64,000 nucleotides of DNA from an uncultured Christensenella sp. (GCA_910577945.1 CAJTNI010000006.1:13942-77941); one strand, 5' to 3'; numbered from the stretch's first letter, positions 18,378 to 27,238 are shown. Numbers and translations are program-made. Notes: generated by a model from the sequence alone, not told the origin.

Positions 18378-18661
18378 TTAGGCAGTCTCGGCGATATTTG
18401 CTCCGCCCGAGGAACGGGTCTTTCCGCCCGATACTGCGTTAAACTCGCTCGCAGTAGTGCAGAGACTACAACTTCGCTCGTTTGCCTTGTCTCGGACGGG
18501 ACCTCGTCCTCGGGTGCGCAGCAGTTTTGGCGCATTAGAGGCAAGCAGTGCGAGGAAAAGCCGCGAAGCGCGTGCTTGCGGCACGTGCGAACGTCTTTGA
18601 CAAAGCAATGCGCCGACTGTAATGCGCCAAAACCGAAGCAAATATGCACGAGACTGCCTAA
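18378..18661. repeat. 284-bp MITE-like element, copy 1
   Basis: Terminal inverted repeats read TTAGGCAGTCTCG at 18378 and CGAGACTGCCTAA ending at 18661. Inside is a second nested inverted repeat (GTTTTGGCGCATTA near 18524, TAATGCGCCAAAAC near 18620), so the whole element could fold into a long hairpin. A second copy, in inverse orientation, lies at 40770-41045. It encodes no plausible protein. Confidence 0.88.
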
Positions 18662-18668
18662 GCATACG

Positions 18669-18705
18669 AAAACGCTCTTTTGCAAGCCATGCAAAAGAGC
18701 GTTTT
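18669..18705 (-). terminator. Terminator after rplQ, end of the ribosomal superoperon
   Basis: AAAACGCTCTTTTGC pairs perfectly with GCAAAAGAGCGTTTT around a 7-base loop, 11 bases after the rplQ stop. Confidence 0.9.
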
Positions 18706-18716
18706 GTGCTTTTGTA

Positions 18717-19226
18717 TTACACCAGCTCGACGAGCGCCTCTTCCGCGCCGTCGCCGCGCCGCGCACCGAGCTTTAACACGCGCGTATATCCGCCGCTCGT
18801 GCCGAGGTCCTGATTGCGCTGCAAATACTTGATAGCGTGCTGGTTGAAAATCTTTTCGACTACGGGGTGCTTCAAATCCTTGACGCGCTCGCGGAACGCC
18901 GCGGCGGTCTCGTCGGGCTTGCGCTTTTCGGGCGCGTCGTAAACGACCTCCATAATCTTGCGCCGTGCGGCAAGCCGCTTAGCGCCGTCGGTAATGACCT
19001 CGATAGGCACTTGCTTGCCCTTTTTATCGACGGTCGTTTTGGTCTCTTTGTTGATATCGAGTACGGTATCGACGGCAAGCTGAATGAGCCCGTCGGCAAT
19101 GCGCGAAACCTCTTTGGCGCGCGCGTACGTCGTAGTAATTCTGCCTTCCATAAGCAGCGCGGTCACCTGGTTACGCAGGAGCGCCTTGCGCTGGTCGGTG
19201 GGGAGCGATAATTTTCTCTGTTCCAT
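18717..19226 (-). CDS. rplQ: 50S ribosomal protein L17
   Basis: It has the L17 N-terminal block (RKALLRNQVTALLMEGRIT) and ends with GGYTRVLKLGARRGDGAEEA. At 169 residues it is about 45 longer than typical Bacillota L17; the extra part (about residues 60-110, containing KETKTTVDKKGKQVPIEV) lies between the two conserved blocks. L17 sits at the exit-tunnel side of the large subunit. It is the last gene of the superoperon, 12 bp after rpoA. Confidence 0.95.
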   Translation of the reverse strand: MEQRKLSLPTDQRKALLRNQVTALLMEGRITTTYARAKEVSRIADGLIQLAVDTVLDINKETKTTVDKKGKQVPIEVITDGAKRLAARRKIMEVVYDAPEKRKPDETAAAFRERVKDLKHPVVEKIFNQHAIKYLQRNQDLGTSGGYTRVLKLGARRGDGAEEALVELV

Positions 19227-19238
19227 GGTGTTTCTCCT

Positions 19239-20192
19239 TTAATCCTCGGACGCTTTGAGGTCAAGCCCGAAGGAACGAAGTTTGGCGATAACCTCGTCGA
19301 GCGATTTTCTGCCGAGGTTGCGCACTTTGAGCATGTCTTCCTCGGTCTTTCGCGTGAGGTCTGCGACGGTGTGAATGCCGGCGCGTTTCAAACAGTTGTA
19401 GCTGCGAACGGACAGGTCCATTTCCTCGATATTCATTTCGAGCACCTTTTGCTGTCTGTCCTCCGAGCGCGAGACGAGAATGTCCATGCCCGAAATCGTA
19501 TCGGACAGCGCGACGAACAGCTTTACGTGGTCTTCGAGCGCCTTTGCGGCAAGGCTCAGCACGTCCTTCGCGGACAGCGAGCCGTCCGTCTTGACGTTGA
19601 CCGTAAGCCTGTCGTAGTCCATAGACTGACCGACGCGCGTCGGCTCGACCGAGTACGACGCAAACTTGACGGGCGTGAATATCGCGTCGACGGGAATGTA
19701 CCCAATCGGACGGGACGGGTCTTTGAGCTCGTCGGCTACGACGTAGCCCCTGCCCTTGCCCACGTACAGCGTCATATCGAGCTTTGCGCCCTCGTCGAGC
19801 GTGCACAAATACAAGTCGGGGTTGAGCACGTCGATTTCGGGGTCTACGTCGATATCCGCCGCCGTGACAGCGCCGGGCGTGCTCTTTTGAATGTGCAATT
19901 CCTTGACAAGCTCTTTATCGGAATAGTTCGCTTTGAGGTTGAGCGATTTGAGATTGAGAATTATTTCGGTGACGTCCTCTTTAACGCCCTTGACCGTCGA
20001 AAACTCGTGGTCCACACCCTCAATCATAATACCGACAACCGCTGCGCCAGGAAGATTGGACAGCAGTACGCGTCTAAGCGCATTGCCGAGCGTATGACCG
20101 TATCCGCGGTCGAGCGGCTCGACGACAAACTTGCCCGTACGGTAGCTGTCGCTTTCCTCCATCGTGATTCTCGGCATTTCGATTTCCATCAT
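19239..20192 (-). CDS. rpoA: RNA polymerase alpha subunit
   Basis: A 317-residue protein of normal length. Residues 1-230 form the assembly domain (LDRGYGHTLGNALRRVLLSN, then FTPVKFASYSVEPTRVGQ) and about 250-312 the DNA- and activator-binding C-terminal domain (DLSVRSYNCLKRAGIHTVAD, VRNLGRKSLDEV). AAGGAG lies 10 bases before the ATG at 20192; the next ATG, at 20189, is also possible. Its place after rpsD and before rplQ is standard. Confidence 0.98.
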   Translation of the reverse strand: MMEIEMPRITMEESDSYRTGKFVVEPLDRGYGHTLGNALRRVLLSNLPGAAVVGIMIEGVDHEFSTVKGVKEDVTEIILNLKSLNLKANYSDKELVKELHIQKSTPGAVTAADIDVDPEIDVLNPDLYLCTLDEGAKLDMTLYVGKGRGYVVADELKDPSRPIGYIPVDAIFTPVKFASYSVEPTRVGQSMDYDRLTVNVKTDGSLSAKDVLSLAAKALEDHVKLFVALSDTISGMDILVSRSEDRQQKVLEMNIEEMDLSVRSYNCLKRAGIHTVADLTRKTEEDMLKVRNLGRKSLDEVIAKLRSFGLDLKASED

Positions 20193-20209
20193 AGTGCGCC
20201 GTCTCCTTA

Positions 20210-20830
20210 TTATTTGGAATACAACTCGACGATGAGCTGCTCGTTGATACTGAGGTCAATGTCGTCGCGCTTGGGATTGTCTACAATCTTGCCCACGAAA
20301 TTTTCGCTGTCGAACGTGACCCACTTGGGCATCGTTATTTTCGCGCCGCGCAGCTCTTTGAACAACGCATTGTCGCGGCTCGTTTCTCTTATCGTGATTT
20401 CGTCGCCGAGCTTGACCTGGTACGACGGAATGTCGACGCGCTTGCCGTTAACGAGAATGTGCCCGTGGTTGACTATCTGACGCGCCATTTTGCGCGACGC
20501 GCCTATGCCCATGCGGTACACGACGTTATCCAAACGCTTTTCGAGCATGGCGAGCATGTTCTCGCCGGTAACGCCCTTTTGCGCCTCGGCGCGCTCGTAG
20601 TACATTCTGAACTGCTTTTCGAGAACGCCGTACGCGCGCTTGACCTTTTGCTTTTCACGCAGCTGCGTGTTGTACTCGCTGTTTTTGCGACGAGTATTGG
20701 CGTGCGGGCCGGGTGGAACGGGGCGACGCTCCATTGCGCACTTTTTGGACACGCAACGCTCGCCTTTGAGGAACAGCTTTTGCCCTTCTCTGCGGCACTG
20801 TCTGCAATCTGCACAAATATTTCTTGCCAT
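20210..20830 (-). CDS. rpsD: 30S ribosomal protein S4
   Basis: A 206-residue primary 16S rRNA-binding protein. The N-terminus carries cysteines at 6, 9, 26 and 31 (ICADCRQC ... RCVSKKC), the zinc-binding form. The S4 RNA-binding domain lies at about 96-160 (MLEKRLDNVVYRMG, HILVNGKRVDIPSY). S4 represses its own operon in many bacteria; no leader was identified here. Confidence 0.97.
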   Translation of the reverse strand: MARNICADCRQCRREGQKLFLKGERCVSKKCAMERRPVPPGPHANTRRKNSEYNTQLREKQKVKRAYGVLEKQFRMYYERAEAQKGVTGENMLAMLEKRLDNVVYRMGIGASRKMARQIVNHGHILVNGKRVDIPSYQVKLGDEITIRETSRDNALFKELRGAKITMPKWVTFDSENFVGKIVDNPKRDDIDLSINEQLIVELYSK

Positions 20831-20844
20831 AATTCGCTATCTCC

Positions 20845-21234
20845 TTAAACTCTGCGGCGTTTGGGCGGTCTGCAACCGTTGTGCGGTATGGGCGAAACGT
20901 CGTTGATTTCCGTGACCTGCAAGCCCACGACTTCCATCGCGCGGATTGCCGATTCTCTGCCCGAGCCCGGGCCTTTTACGAACACCTTGACCGAACGCAG
21001 CCCGTGCTCCATAGCGCGGCGCGCCGCCTCCTCCGCCGCCATTTGCGCGGCGTACGGCGTGGATTTACGCGAGCCGCGGAATTTGAGCTCGCCCGCCGAG
21101 CAAGCCGCTATCGCGTTGCCCTGCTCGTCCGTAACGGTGACGATGGTGTTGTTGAACGACGCATGGATATGAACACAGCCCTTGTCTATGTTCTTGGTAA
21201 TCTTTTTCTTTGCGTTTGTCTTTTTGACTGCCAT
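20845..21234 (-). CDS. rpsK: 30S ribosomal protein S11
   Basis: A 129-residue protein with [20 protein letters not shown] and the C-terminal [12 protein letters not shown] of S11. It lies on the platform near the mRNA exit. The start follows a GGAG in the 2-bp gap after rpsM's end region, so translation is coupled. Confidence 0.98.
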   Translation of the reverse strand: MAVKKTNAKKKITKNIDKGCVHIHASFNNTIVTVTDEQGNAIAACSAGELKFRGSRKSTPYAAQMAAEEAARRAMEHGLRSVKVFVKGPGSGRESAIRAMEVVGLQVTEINDVSPIPHNGCRPPKRRRV

Positions 21235-21236
21235 GA

Positions 21237-21614
21237 TTAACGCTCCTTCTTCTTGCTACGCGAAACGGTGCGCTTCGGACCTTTGCGGGTGCGCGCGTTC
21301 TGCTTGGTGTTCTGACCGCGCACGGGCAGGTTTTTACGATGCCGAACGCCGCGGTAGCAGCCTATGTCTTTAAGACGCTTGATATTAAGCTCGACTTCGC
21401 GGTGAAGGTCGCCTTCCGTCTTGATATTTTTGTCGATATAAGTACGGAGCGCGTTCTCTTGTTCGCCGGTGAGGTCTTTAACGCGAACGTCGGGGCTGAT
21501 GCCCGTAGCGTTCAAGATTTTGAGTGCCGTCGGTCTGCCGATGCCGTAAATATAAGTGAGACCGATTTCGACGCGTTTTTCCTTGGGCAAATCTATGCCT
21601 GCAATTCTTGCCAC
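21237..21614 (-). CDS. rpsM: 30S ribosomal protein S13
   Basis: A 125-residue protein: [20 protein letters not shown] at the start, a helix-hairpin region and a basic tail ([16 protein letters not shown]) that reaches tRNA. It sits at the head of the small subunit. Normal in length and place. Confidence 0.98.
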   Translation of the reverse strand: MARIAGIDLPKEKRVEIGLTYIYGIGRPTALKILNATGISPDVRVKDLTGEQENALRTYIDKNIKTEGDLHREVELNIKRLKDIGCYRGVRHRKNLPVRGQNTKQNARTRKGPKRTVSRSKKKER

Positions 21615-21709
21615 TTTGATGACTCCTTAAAATTTTGTCGTATATTTGCACGCGCTCGCGCCGCCGTGTGGAATGTCACGGCAAACCGAACGCGGTTGTT
21701 TTCGCGCTG

Positions 21710-21826
21710 TTAACCCTGACGCTGCTTATGGCTGGGGTTCTTGCTGCAAATGACCATAACTTTGCCGTGACGGCGAATGACTTTGCACTTGTCGCACATG
21801 GGCTTGACCGAAGACCTTACTTTCAT
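21710..21826 (-). CDS. rpmJ: 50S ribosomal protein L36
   Basis: A 38-residue protein, too short for many gene callers: [20 protein letters not shown] then [18 protein letters not shown]. The C-x2-C and C-x4-H zinc ligands are present, so this is the zinc form. It lies between infA and rpsM as expected. The ATG at 21826 is preceded by AAGGAG 6 bases upstream. Confidence 0.96.
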   Translation of the reverse strand: MKVRSSVKPMCDKCKVIRRHGKVMVICSKNPSHKQRQG

Positions 21827-21985
21827 GATTTACTCCTTGTTACAGGTTGTTGATATTGTTCTCGCTTTAAATAAAGCGGATTTTTGCCGTTTGTTTTTCG
21901 CGTACTTGCGATTTTTCGTTAACCGTTTTTCGTCGGTTGTCGTTTTGTCGATTATTGTTGCTTTGAGTGCCGAAACACTACGGTA

Positions 21986-22112
21986 ATTTTTGCGTCAGTC
22001 GCGGCGCAGACGGGTAACAGGCGATGAGCTGCCGAAGGGAGTGTAGACCCACCTACATGACCGAGGCGGCGAATCGCACGTAGCCCGTATCCGCCGATGA
22101 ATGGCGCAAAAA
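21986..22112 (-). repeat. Operon repeat R1, copy 1 (after infA stop)
   Basis: The ends are inverted repeats (ATTTTTGCG ... CGCAAAAAT). On the transcript strand it begins directly after the infA stop codon and contains the core CTCGGTCATGTA..TG..TCTACACTCCC shared with copies at 24011-24199 and 26536-26690. The 127 bp is non-coding and transcribed within the operon. Confidence 0.75.
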
Positions 22113-22334
22113 TCAATTCTTGCTGCGGAATGTTATTATGCCTTTGGTAATGTCGTACGGCGATATCGCTACTTTGACTCTGTCGCCCAACAACACCTTG
22201 ATGTAGTTGACTCGCATCTTGCCCGCTATCGTGCACATAACGATTGCGCCGTTATCGAGCTTGACCTTGAACTTCGTGCCCGGCAGACATTCTTCTACAA
22301 TGCCTTCCGTTTCGATATTGTCACTCCTCGGCAT
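22113..22334 (-). CDS. infA: Translation initiation factor IF-1
   Basis: A 73-residue OB-fold protein with the IF-1 order: EGIVEECLPGTKFKVKLDNG, IAGKMRVNYIKVLLGDRVKV and SPYDITKGIITFR. It binds the ribosomal A site during initiation. The start overlaps the KOW gene by 14 bp, with AAAGGAGG upstream of the ATG at 22334 inside that gene. Confidence 0.97.
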   Translation of the reverse strand: MPRSDNIETEGIVEECLPGTKFKVKLDNGAIVMCTIAGKMRVNYIKVLLGDRVKVAISPYDITKGIITFRSKN

Positions 22335-22575
22335 AAATCCTCCTTTCCGAGATAAATTGTTTTATGCGCTTTTTGAGCGCCGCGTTTGTCGGGCTTTTAA
22401 CGCCGCTTTTGTCGGCAACCCGTAAATGCCTTTTGCGTTTGAGCTTGGGGTTTTCCACCCGCCTGAGCTCGCCGTCGGCTATGAGCACGAACTCCGCGCC
22501 GACCTCCGCCACTACTATGAACGGCTTGCCCGCGTCGTGCCCCGCCCGACTGATAACGATATCGCCCGTTTCCAT
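22321..22575 (-). CDS. KOW-domain RNA-binding protein
   Basis: An 84-residue protein. Residues 1-55 have a KOW-type beta fold (TGDIVISRAGHDAGKPFIVV, ELRRVENPKLKRKRHL) like ribosomal L14e; the tail is basic. This gene is commonly found between map and infA in Clostridia, and the same place is seen here. It is presumed to bind rRNA or assist assembly; its exact role is not known. Confidence 0.85.
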   Translation of the reverse strand: METGDIVISRAGHDAGKPFIVVAEVGAEFVLIADGELRRVENPKLKRKRHLRVADKSGVKSPTNAALKKRIKQFISERRIYAEE

Positions 22576-22584
22576 GCTCGCTCC

Positions 22585-23325
22585 TTACAGCGTCAGGATT
22601 TCCGGCTCGCCGTCGGTGACGATAACGGTGTTTTCGTAATGCGCGGCATTGCTGCCGTCCGCCGTTCGCACCGTCCACTTGTCGCGCTCGACCTTGACCC
22701 GCCAATCGCCCGCGGTAATCATTGGCTCGATTGCCAAGCACATGCCGTTTTTGAGCGTGACGCCCGTGCCGCTCCTGCCGAAATTGGGCACCTCCGGCGG
22801 CTCGTGCATTTGCCGCCCGATACCGTGCCCCGTAAGCGCGCGCACAACCCCGTACCCTTTAAGCTCGGTATAAAGCTGTATCGCGCCGGACACGTCGCCC
22901 ACGCGGTTGCCCGCCTTGGCGTATTCCAGCCCCGCGAAGAACGCCGCTTTCGCCGCGTCGATAAGCGCGAGGTTTTGCGCCGACACGTTGCCCACCGCAA
23001 AGGTGCGCGCCGCATCGCCTTGGTATCCTTTAAAAAGTGCGGTAACGTCCACAGACACTACGTCGCCGTCGTTTACGACCTGTAACGACGGAATACCGTG
23101 CACGACCACGTCGTTGACCGATATGCACGAGGCGTTCGGGTATCCGCAAAACCCCTTGGACGAGGGTATCGCGCCCATGCCGCGAATGGTCTCCTCTATG
23201 ACCGCGTCGATTTCCAGAGTGGTCACGCCCGCGCGAACGAACCGTTCCGCCGCGTCGAGCGCCGCCTTGACAACGCGGCTCGCCGCGCGCATGCCCTCGC
23301 GCTCTTTGTCGGACCTACAAATCAT
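22585..23325 (-). CDS. map: Methionine aminopeptidase type I
   Basis: A 246-residue enzyme that removes the initiator Met from nascent proteins. Metal ligands can be placed: Asp pair in VSVDVTALFKGYQGDAARTF, His in GHGIGRQMHEPP, Glu in AIEPM and Glu in AHYENTV; the substrate-side His is in VVHGIP. No N-terminal zinc finger or SH3 extension. Its ATG overlaps the adk stop (ATGA), so the pair is coupled. Confidence 0.97.
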   Translation of the reverse strand: MICRSDKEREGMRAASRVVKAALDAAERFVRAGVTTLEIDAVIEETIRGMGAIPSSKGFCGYPNASCISVNDVVVHGIPSLQVVNDGDVVSVDVTALFKGYQGDAARTFAVGNVSAQNLALIDAAKAAFFAGLEYAKAGNRVGDVSGAIQLYTELKGYGVVRALTGHGIGRQMHEPPEVPNFGRSGTGVTLKNGMCLAIEPMITAGDWRVKVERDKWTVRTADGSNAAHYENTVIVTDGEPEILTL

Positions 23326-23939
23326 TTAAGCGCCGCCTCGATATCGGCGTTGACCGCGTCTATCGCCTGCATGCCGTCGATACTGACCAGCACGCCCGCC
23401 GCTTTGTAATACTCGACGAGCGGCGCGGTGTTGGCGTTGTACACCTTCAAGCGGTTTTCCACCACCTCGCGCTTGTCGTCGTCGCGAATAGTCAAGGTCT
23501 CGCCGCACTCCTTGCACTTGCCGTCGGGCGCGGCTTGCACGCTGGTCGTGTACCCGCACTTGGGACACGCTCTGCGGCTTGCCATGCGGTCGGCGAGCTT
23601 ATCGAGGTCGGTTTCGAGATTGAGCGCCTTGTCGACGGAAACAATCTTGCCGAGCGCGTCGGCCTGAGCCTCGGTGCGCGGAAAGCCGTCGAGCAGGAAT
23701 CCGTCCTTGCAATCGGGCTGCTCGATGCGCGCCTTTAACAGCGCGATGACCAAGTCGTCGGGAACAAGCTTGCCCGCGTCCATGAACGCCTTGGCTTGCT
23801 TGCCGAGCTCGGTGCCGTCGGCAATGTTCTTGCGCAGCAAATCGCCCGTGGAAATGTGCGCCAGCTTGTGCTTTTTGCATATAAGCGTCGCCTGCGTGCC
23901 TTTGCCCGACCCGGGCGCGCCCATGATAATAAGTTTCAT
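23322..23939 (-). CDS. adk: Adenylate kinase
   Basis: A 205-residue enzyme that interconverts ATP, ADP and AMP. P-loop MGAPGSGKGTQA at residue 6, AMP-site GDLLR and DGFPRTEAQ, and a lid bearing a four-Cys zinc site (CPKCGYT ... CKECGE), as in Gram-positive enzymes. The ATG at 23939 is chosen because AGGAG lies 8 bases upstream; the frame stays open further only through the repeat region. Confidence 0.98.
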   Translation of the reverse strand: MKLIIMGAPGSGKGTQATLICKKHKLAHISTGDLLRKNIADGTELGKQAKAFMDAGKLVPDDLVIALLKARIEQPDCKDGFLLDGFPRTEAQADALGKIVSVDKALNLETDLDKLADRMASRRACPKCGYTTSVQAAPDGKCKECGETLTIRDDDKREVVENRLKVYNANTAPLVEYYKAAGVLVSIDGMQAIDAVNADIEAALK

Positions 23940-24010
23940 TGCCGTAGCTCCTGTGCGCCGTAACGCGCGAAAGAATAAATAGTTAGAAGTTCTACTCCGA
24001 ACAGAGACGT

Positions 24011-24199
24011 ATTTGAGCGTAGGCGCGGCGCAGACTGGCAACATGCGGCAAGCCGCCGCGCGTATCGCCAAAGGCGATAGGCTTGCACATTGTCGTCGCC
24101 ACTCGGCACGCTACTCGCGCGGGAGTGTACAACCCCGTACATGACCGAGGCGGCGCGTCCGCACGTAGCCCGTATCCGCCGATGCATACGCACTCAAAT
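24011..24199 (-). repeat. Operon repeat R1, copy 2 (after secY stop)
   Basis: The ends ATTTGAGCGTA and TACGCACTCAAAT are an imperfect inverted repeat. The element starts at the secY stop codon on the transcript strand and contains CTCGGTCATGTACGGGGTTG then TACACTCCCG, the R1 core, plus an inserted hairpin (GCCTATCGCCTTTGGCGATA). It separates secY from adk. Confidence 0.75.
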
Positions 24200-25506
24200 T
24201 ACTTTAAAAAGCCCTTATACTGCTTCATCATAAGCAAGCTCTGCAACTGCTTATTGAATTCCAGCGCAACCGAAACTACGATTAGCATACCCGTTGCGGA
24301 AAACGCGTTGACGAGCGTCGCATCTTTGAGCACCGCCGCGAACACGACCGACGGCACGAGCGCGATAAACGCGAGGAACACCGCTCCGAACAGCGTGAGC
24401 CGCTTGCTTATGCGCGACAGATACTCGGTGGTCGGCTTGCCCGGACGAATGCCGTTGATAAAGCCGCCGTACTGCTGAATATTGCGCGAAATGTCCTCGG
24501 GGTTGAACTCAATCTGCGCGTAGAAATACGAGAAGAACAGTATGAGCAACGCCACGAGCACTGCGTATATAGGCGTGCCCGCGCCCAGCCATTTCATCCA
24601 CCAAGCGTAAAAACTGCTGTTGGGCGCGAAAAGCTGCGCTATCATTTGCGGGAACGTAATCAGCGCGGTTGCGAAGATTATGGGCAGCACGCCGCTCGCA
24701 TTGAGCTTGACTGGGATATAAGTGCTCTGTCCGCCGTACTGCTTCCTGCCCTTGATTTGCTTTGCGTACTGAACGGGCACGCGCCGCTCGGCAAGGTCGA
24801 CGAAAACGATAAGCAGGAACACCGCGATTACCATTATCGCAAAGCCGACAAGCTCCCATATAGGCATATTGCCCTTCGAGCCCTCGAACGCCTCTTGGAA
24901 TTTGGCGACAATCGCGATACCCGCCGACGAAACGATACCTACAAAGATAAGCAAGCTTATGCCGTTGCCCACGCCGTAGTCGGTGATACGCTCGCCCAAC
25001 CACATGGTGAGCATCGACCCCGTAATCATGAGCACGCATACGAATATGCCGATTACCCAAGCCTGCGTCATAGGTCCGAACACGTCGGTAGACAGCGCGC
25101 CCGCGCGCGCGTACGACACCGTAATGCCAATCGACTGCGCAAGCGCAAGCACTATCGTGATATACCGCGTGATTTGCGTGATTTTACGCTTTCCCTCGTC
25201 GCCCTGCTTTTGGTACTCCTGCAAGCGCGGCAACGCAACCGTCAGGAGCTGCAAAATAATGGACGCGTTGATATACGGCGTGATACCGATAGCGAACAGC
25301 GCGCCGTTCTGCAACGCGCTACCCGTAATACCGCTCATAAGCCCGAGCAACGAATCGCTTTGGATTGTGCTCTTGTAAATCGCCGCGTCGATACCGGGTA
25401 TAGGCACCCAGCACCCCAAACGGTATATAAAGAGGAGCGCAAGCGTGATTAACAGCTTGATGCGCACCTCTTTATTTTTGAAAGCGTTTTTTAGCGTTTC
25501 AAACAT
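24199..25506 (-). CDS. secY: Protein translocase subunit SecY
   Basis: A 435-residue channel protein with ten hydrophobic segments. It opens with KNKEVRIKLLITLALLFIYR and the plug-side RLGCWVPIPGID; the cytoplasmic loop RRVPVQYAKQIKGRK and the end AGLL-like FNKQLQSLLMMKQYKGFLK are typical. It forms the protein-conducting channel with SecE and SecG. Its ATG directly follows the rplO stop (TAAATG). Confidence 0.98.
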   Translation of the reverse strand: MFETLKNAFKNKEVRIKLLITLALLFIYRLGCWVPIPGIDAAIYKSTIQSDSLLGLMSGITGSALQNGALFAIGITPYINASIILQLLTVALPRLQEYQKQGDEGKRKITQITRYITIVLALAQSIGITVSYARAGALSTDVFGPMTQAWVIGIFVCVLMITGSMLTMWLGERITDYGVGNGISLLIFVGIVSSAGIAIVAKFQEAFEGSKGNMPIWELVGFAIMVIAVFLLIVFVDLAERRVPVQYAKQIKGRKQYGGQSTYIPVKLNASGVLPIIFATALITFPQMIAQLFAPNSSFYAWWMKWLGAGTPIYAVLVALLILFFSYFYAQIEFNPEDISRNIQQYGGFINGIRPGKPTTEYLSRISKRLTLFGAVFLAFIALVPSVVFAAVLKDATLVNAFSATGMLIVVSVALEFNKQLQSLLMMKQYKGFLK

Positions 25507-25950
25507 TTATACGACCTCTGCTTTGCCGCCGGCTTTTTCTATTTTCTCTTTTGCCGATGCGGTAAACTTTGCCGCTTTAACGGTCAGCTTTTTGGTGATT
25601 TCGCCGTCGCCGAGAATTTTCAGCCCGTACGCCTCAACCTTTTTGACAATGCCCGTCTCCACCAACAGTTTGAGGTCCACAACCGTACCGTCGTCGAAAA
25701 CGTTGAGCTTGTCGATATTGATGACGGAAAATTCCTTTTGGAACTTGTTGTTAAACCCGCGCTTGGGGAGTCTGCGCGAAAGCGTAATCTGTCCGCCCTC
25801 GAACCCGGGACGTACGCCGCCGCCGCTCCTCGCCCATTGCCCCTTGTGGCCCTTGCCCGAGGTTTTGCCCAAGCCCGAGCCGATACCTCTGCCCAGCCTT
25901 TTCTTTTTGGTGCGCGCGCCGTCAGCCGGCATAAGTGCATGCATTTTCAT
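25507..25950 (-). CDS. rplO: 50S ribosomal protein L15
   Basis: A 147-residue protein with [20 protein letters not shown], then [19 protein letters not shown], the L15 signature. The ATG at 25950 is chosen since GGAGG lies 8 bases before it; the in-frame ATG at 25965 overlaps that ribosome site. L15 is an early assembly protein at the central protuberance. Confidence 0.97.
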   Translation of the reverse strand: MKMHALMPADGARTKKKRLGRGIGSGLGKTSGKGHKGQWARSGGGVRPGFEGGQITLSRRLPKRGFNNKFQKEFSVINIDKLNVFDDGTVVDLKLLVETGIVKKVEAYGLKILGDGEITKKLTVKAAKFTASAKEKIEKAGGKAEVV

Positions 25951-26040
25951 GATTATATCCTCCAATTAAGTCGAAACCCGCGCCGCGGTACGACCGCGCG
26001 GCATCGCCGCTCTCGTCCGCGCCGCCCGTGAACTCCGAGC

Positions 26041-26238
26041 TTATATCTCTTTGACGTCAACCAAATGGCTAACGGTTCTTATCATGCCGCGCATTGCGGG
26101 CGTATCCTCGACCGTAACCGATTGATGAAGCTTTTTGAGCCCCAACGCCTCGACCGTGCGCTGCTGTTTGACCAAACGCCCCGCCGTGCTGTGCACGAGC
26201 GTTACGCAAAGTTTCTTGTTTTCCGCTTGTTTAGCCAT
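26041..26238 (-). CDS. rpmD: 50S ribosomal protein L30
   Basis: A 65-residue protein: [32 protein letters not shown] and [15 protein letters not shown] match L30. Normal place between rpsE and rplO, 90 bp from rplO. A 450-bp gap of repeats separates it from rpsE. Confidence 0.95.
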   Translation of the reverse strand: MAKQAENKKLCVTLVHSTAGRLVKQQRTVEALGLKKLHQSVTVEDTPAMRGMIRTVSHLVDVKEI

Positions 26239-26452
26239 TTTTCAATGACCTCCGTAATTTTTAAGTAGATTTTCCGACCGCGCGCCCGCCGCTATCCTTA
26301 TATATAAGGGCGTCGGCTCGACCGCGTTGCGTTCGTGCGGCGCGCCGCTGCGCGATATTCTCCGTTCCGAACTGCGATTTCCGCCGCGAGCCGCTTTACA
26401 GCTCGCCCGCTTCGCGTCAACCGCGTTTAACCGAATGCACGACGCACTATCG

Positions 26453-26690
26453 AGCGTCAGCCGCCCAACCGATTAGCTGATTTTGCGTAAACGCGAGCTA
26501 GGCAAGGAACTGCGACCATAACAAACCGTGAAGCTAATTTGCGTCAGTCGCCCAACCGAGTTGCTAATTTTGTGTAAACGCGAGCTAGGCAAGGAAACGC
26601 GAGGCGCGGGCGACGGGAGTTTACAACCCCGTAAATGACCGAGCACGCGCCGACGCTTGACGCCGCATAGCGACGCGGATACGCAAAATT
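26453..26690 (-). repeat. Operon repeat R1, copy 3 with partial duplication (after rpsE stop)
   Basis: The main copy (26536-26690) runs from AATTTGCGTCAG to ACGCAAAATT and abuts the rpsE stop codon. It holds the R1 core GGTCATTTACGGGGTTGTAA ACTCCCG. A 61-bp part of its distal end (CGTCAG.CGCCCAACCGA..., CGCGAGCTAGGCAAGGAA) is duplicated at 26453-26513. The remaining DNA between rpmD and rpsE (26239-26452) shows no gene. Confidence 0.7.
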
Positions 26691-27210
26691 AAAGGATTTC
26701 GGAGACGGATTTGCCCCTCGCCGCCGCAACCTCATCCAAAGTGCGCAAGCTTTCGAGCGCGTTCATGGTCGCTTTGACGACGTTAATCGGGTTACGCGAG
26801 CCGTAGCACTTGGTGGTAATGTTGTTTATACCGCAAAGCTCCAACACCGCGCGAACGCTGCCGCCCGCAATAACGCCTCGGCCTTCGGGCGCGGGGCGAA
26901 GAAGAACCTTGCTGCAAGAGAACTTACCGAGCGCCTCGTGGGGAATGGACGTGCCGTTGAGCGATATCTTTTTCATGCTCCTGCGCGCCGCCTGCTCCGC
27001 CTTTTTGATAGCCTCGGGAACCTCAGTCGCTTTGCCCATGCCGATACCGACTCTGCCCTTGCCGTCGCCCGCAACCACGAGCGCGGCAAAGCTGCTGTTA
27101 CGTCCGCCCTTAACGACCTTGCTTACGCGGCGGGTCGTGACGAGCTTGGTTTTGATACCGTCGTCGACGGCGTCCTTATCTCTCTTTTTTCTGAAATCAT
27201 CGCGTGCCAT
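26689..27210 (-). CDS. rpsE: 30S ribosomal protein S5
   Basis: A 173-residue protein with RRVSKVVKGGRNSSFAALVV, GDGKGRVGIGMGKATEVPEA and GSRNPINVVKATMNAL, the double-stranded RNA-binding and C-terminal domains of S5. It acts in decoding accuracy. Normal length. Confidence 0.98.
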   Translation of the reverse strand: MARDDFRKKRDKDAVDDGIKTKLVTTRRVSKVVKGGRNSSFAALVVAGDGKGRVGIGMGKATEVPEAIKKAEQAARRSMKKISLNGTSIPHEALGKFSCSKVLLRPAPEGRGVIAGGSVRAVLELCGINNITTKCYGSRNPINVVKATMNALESLRTLDEVAAARGKSVSEIL

Positions 27211-27238
27211 ATTATTTACACGAACTCCTTTTTAGTTG

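Noticed and set aside
18191..18766. 191-codon frame through the MITE-like element
   Set aside because: It crosses the element, the rplQ terminator and part of rplQ in antisense; the similar frame at 40677-41045 only shows that the DNA element is repeated.
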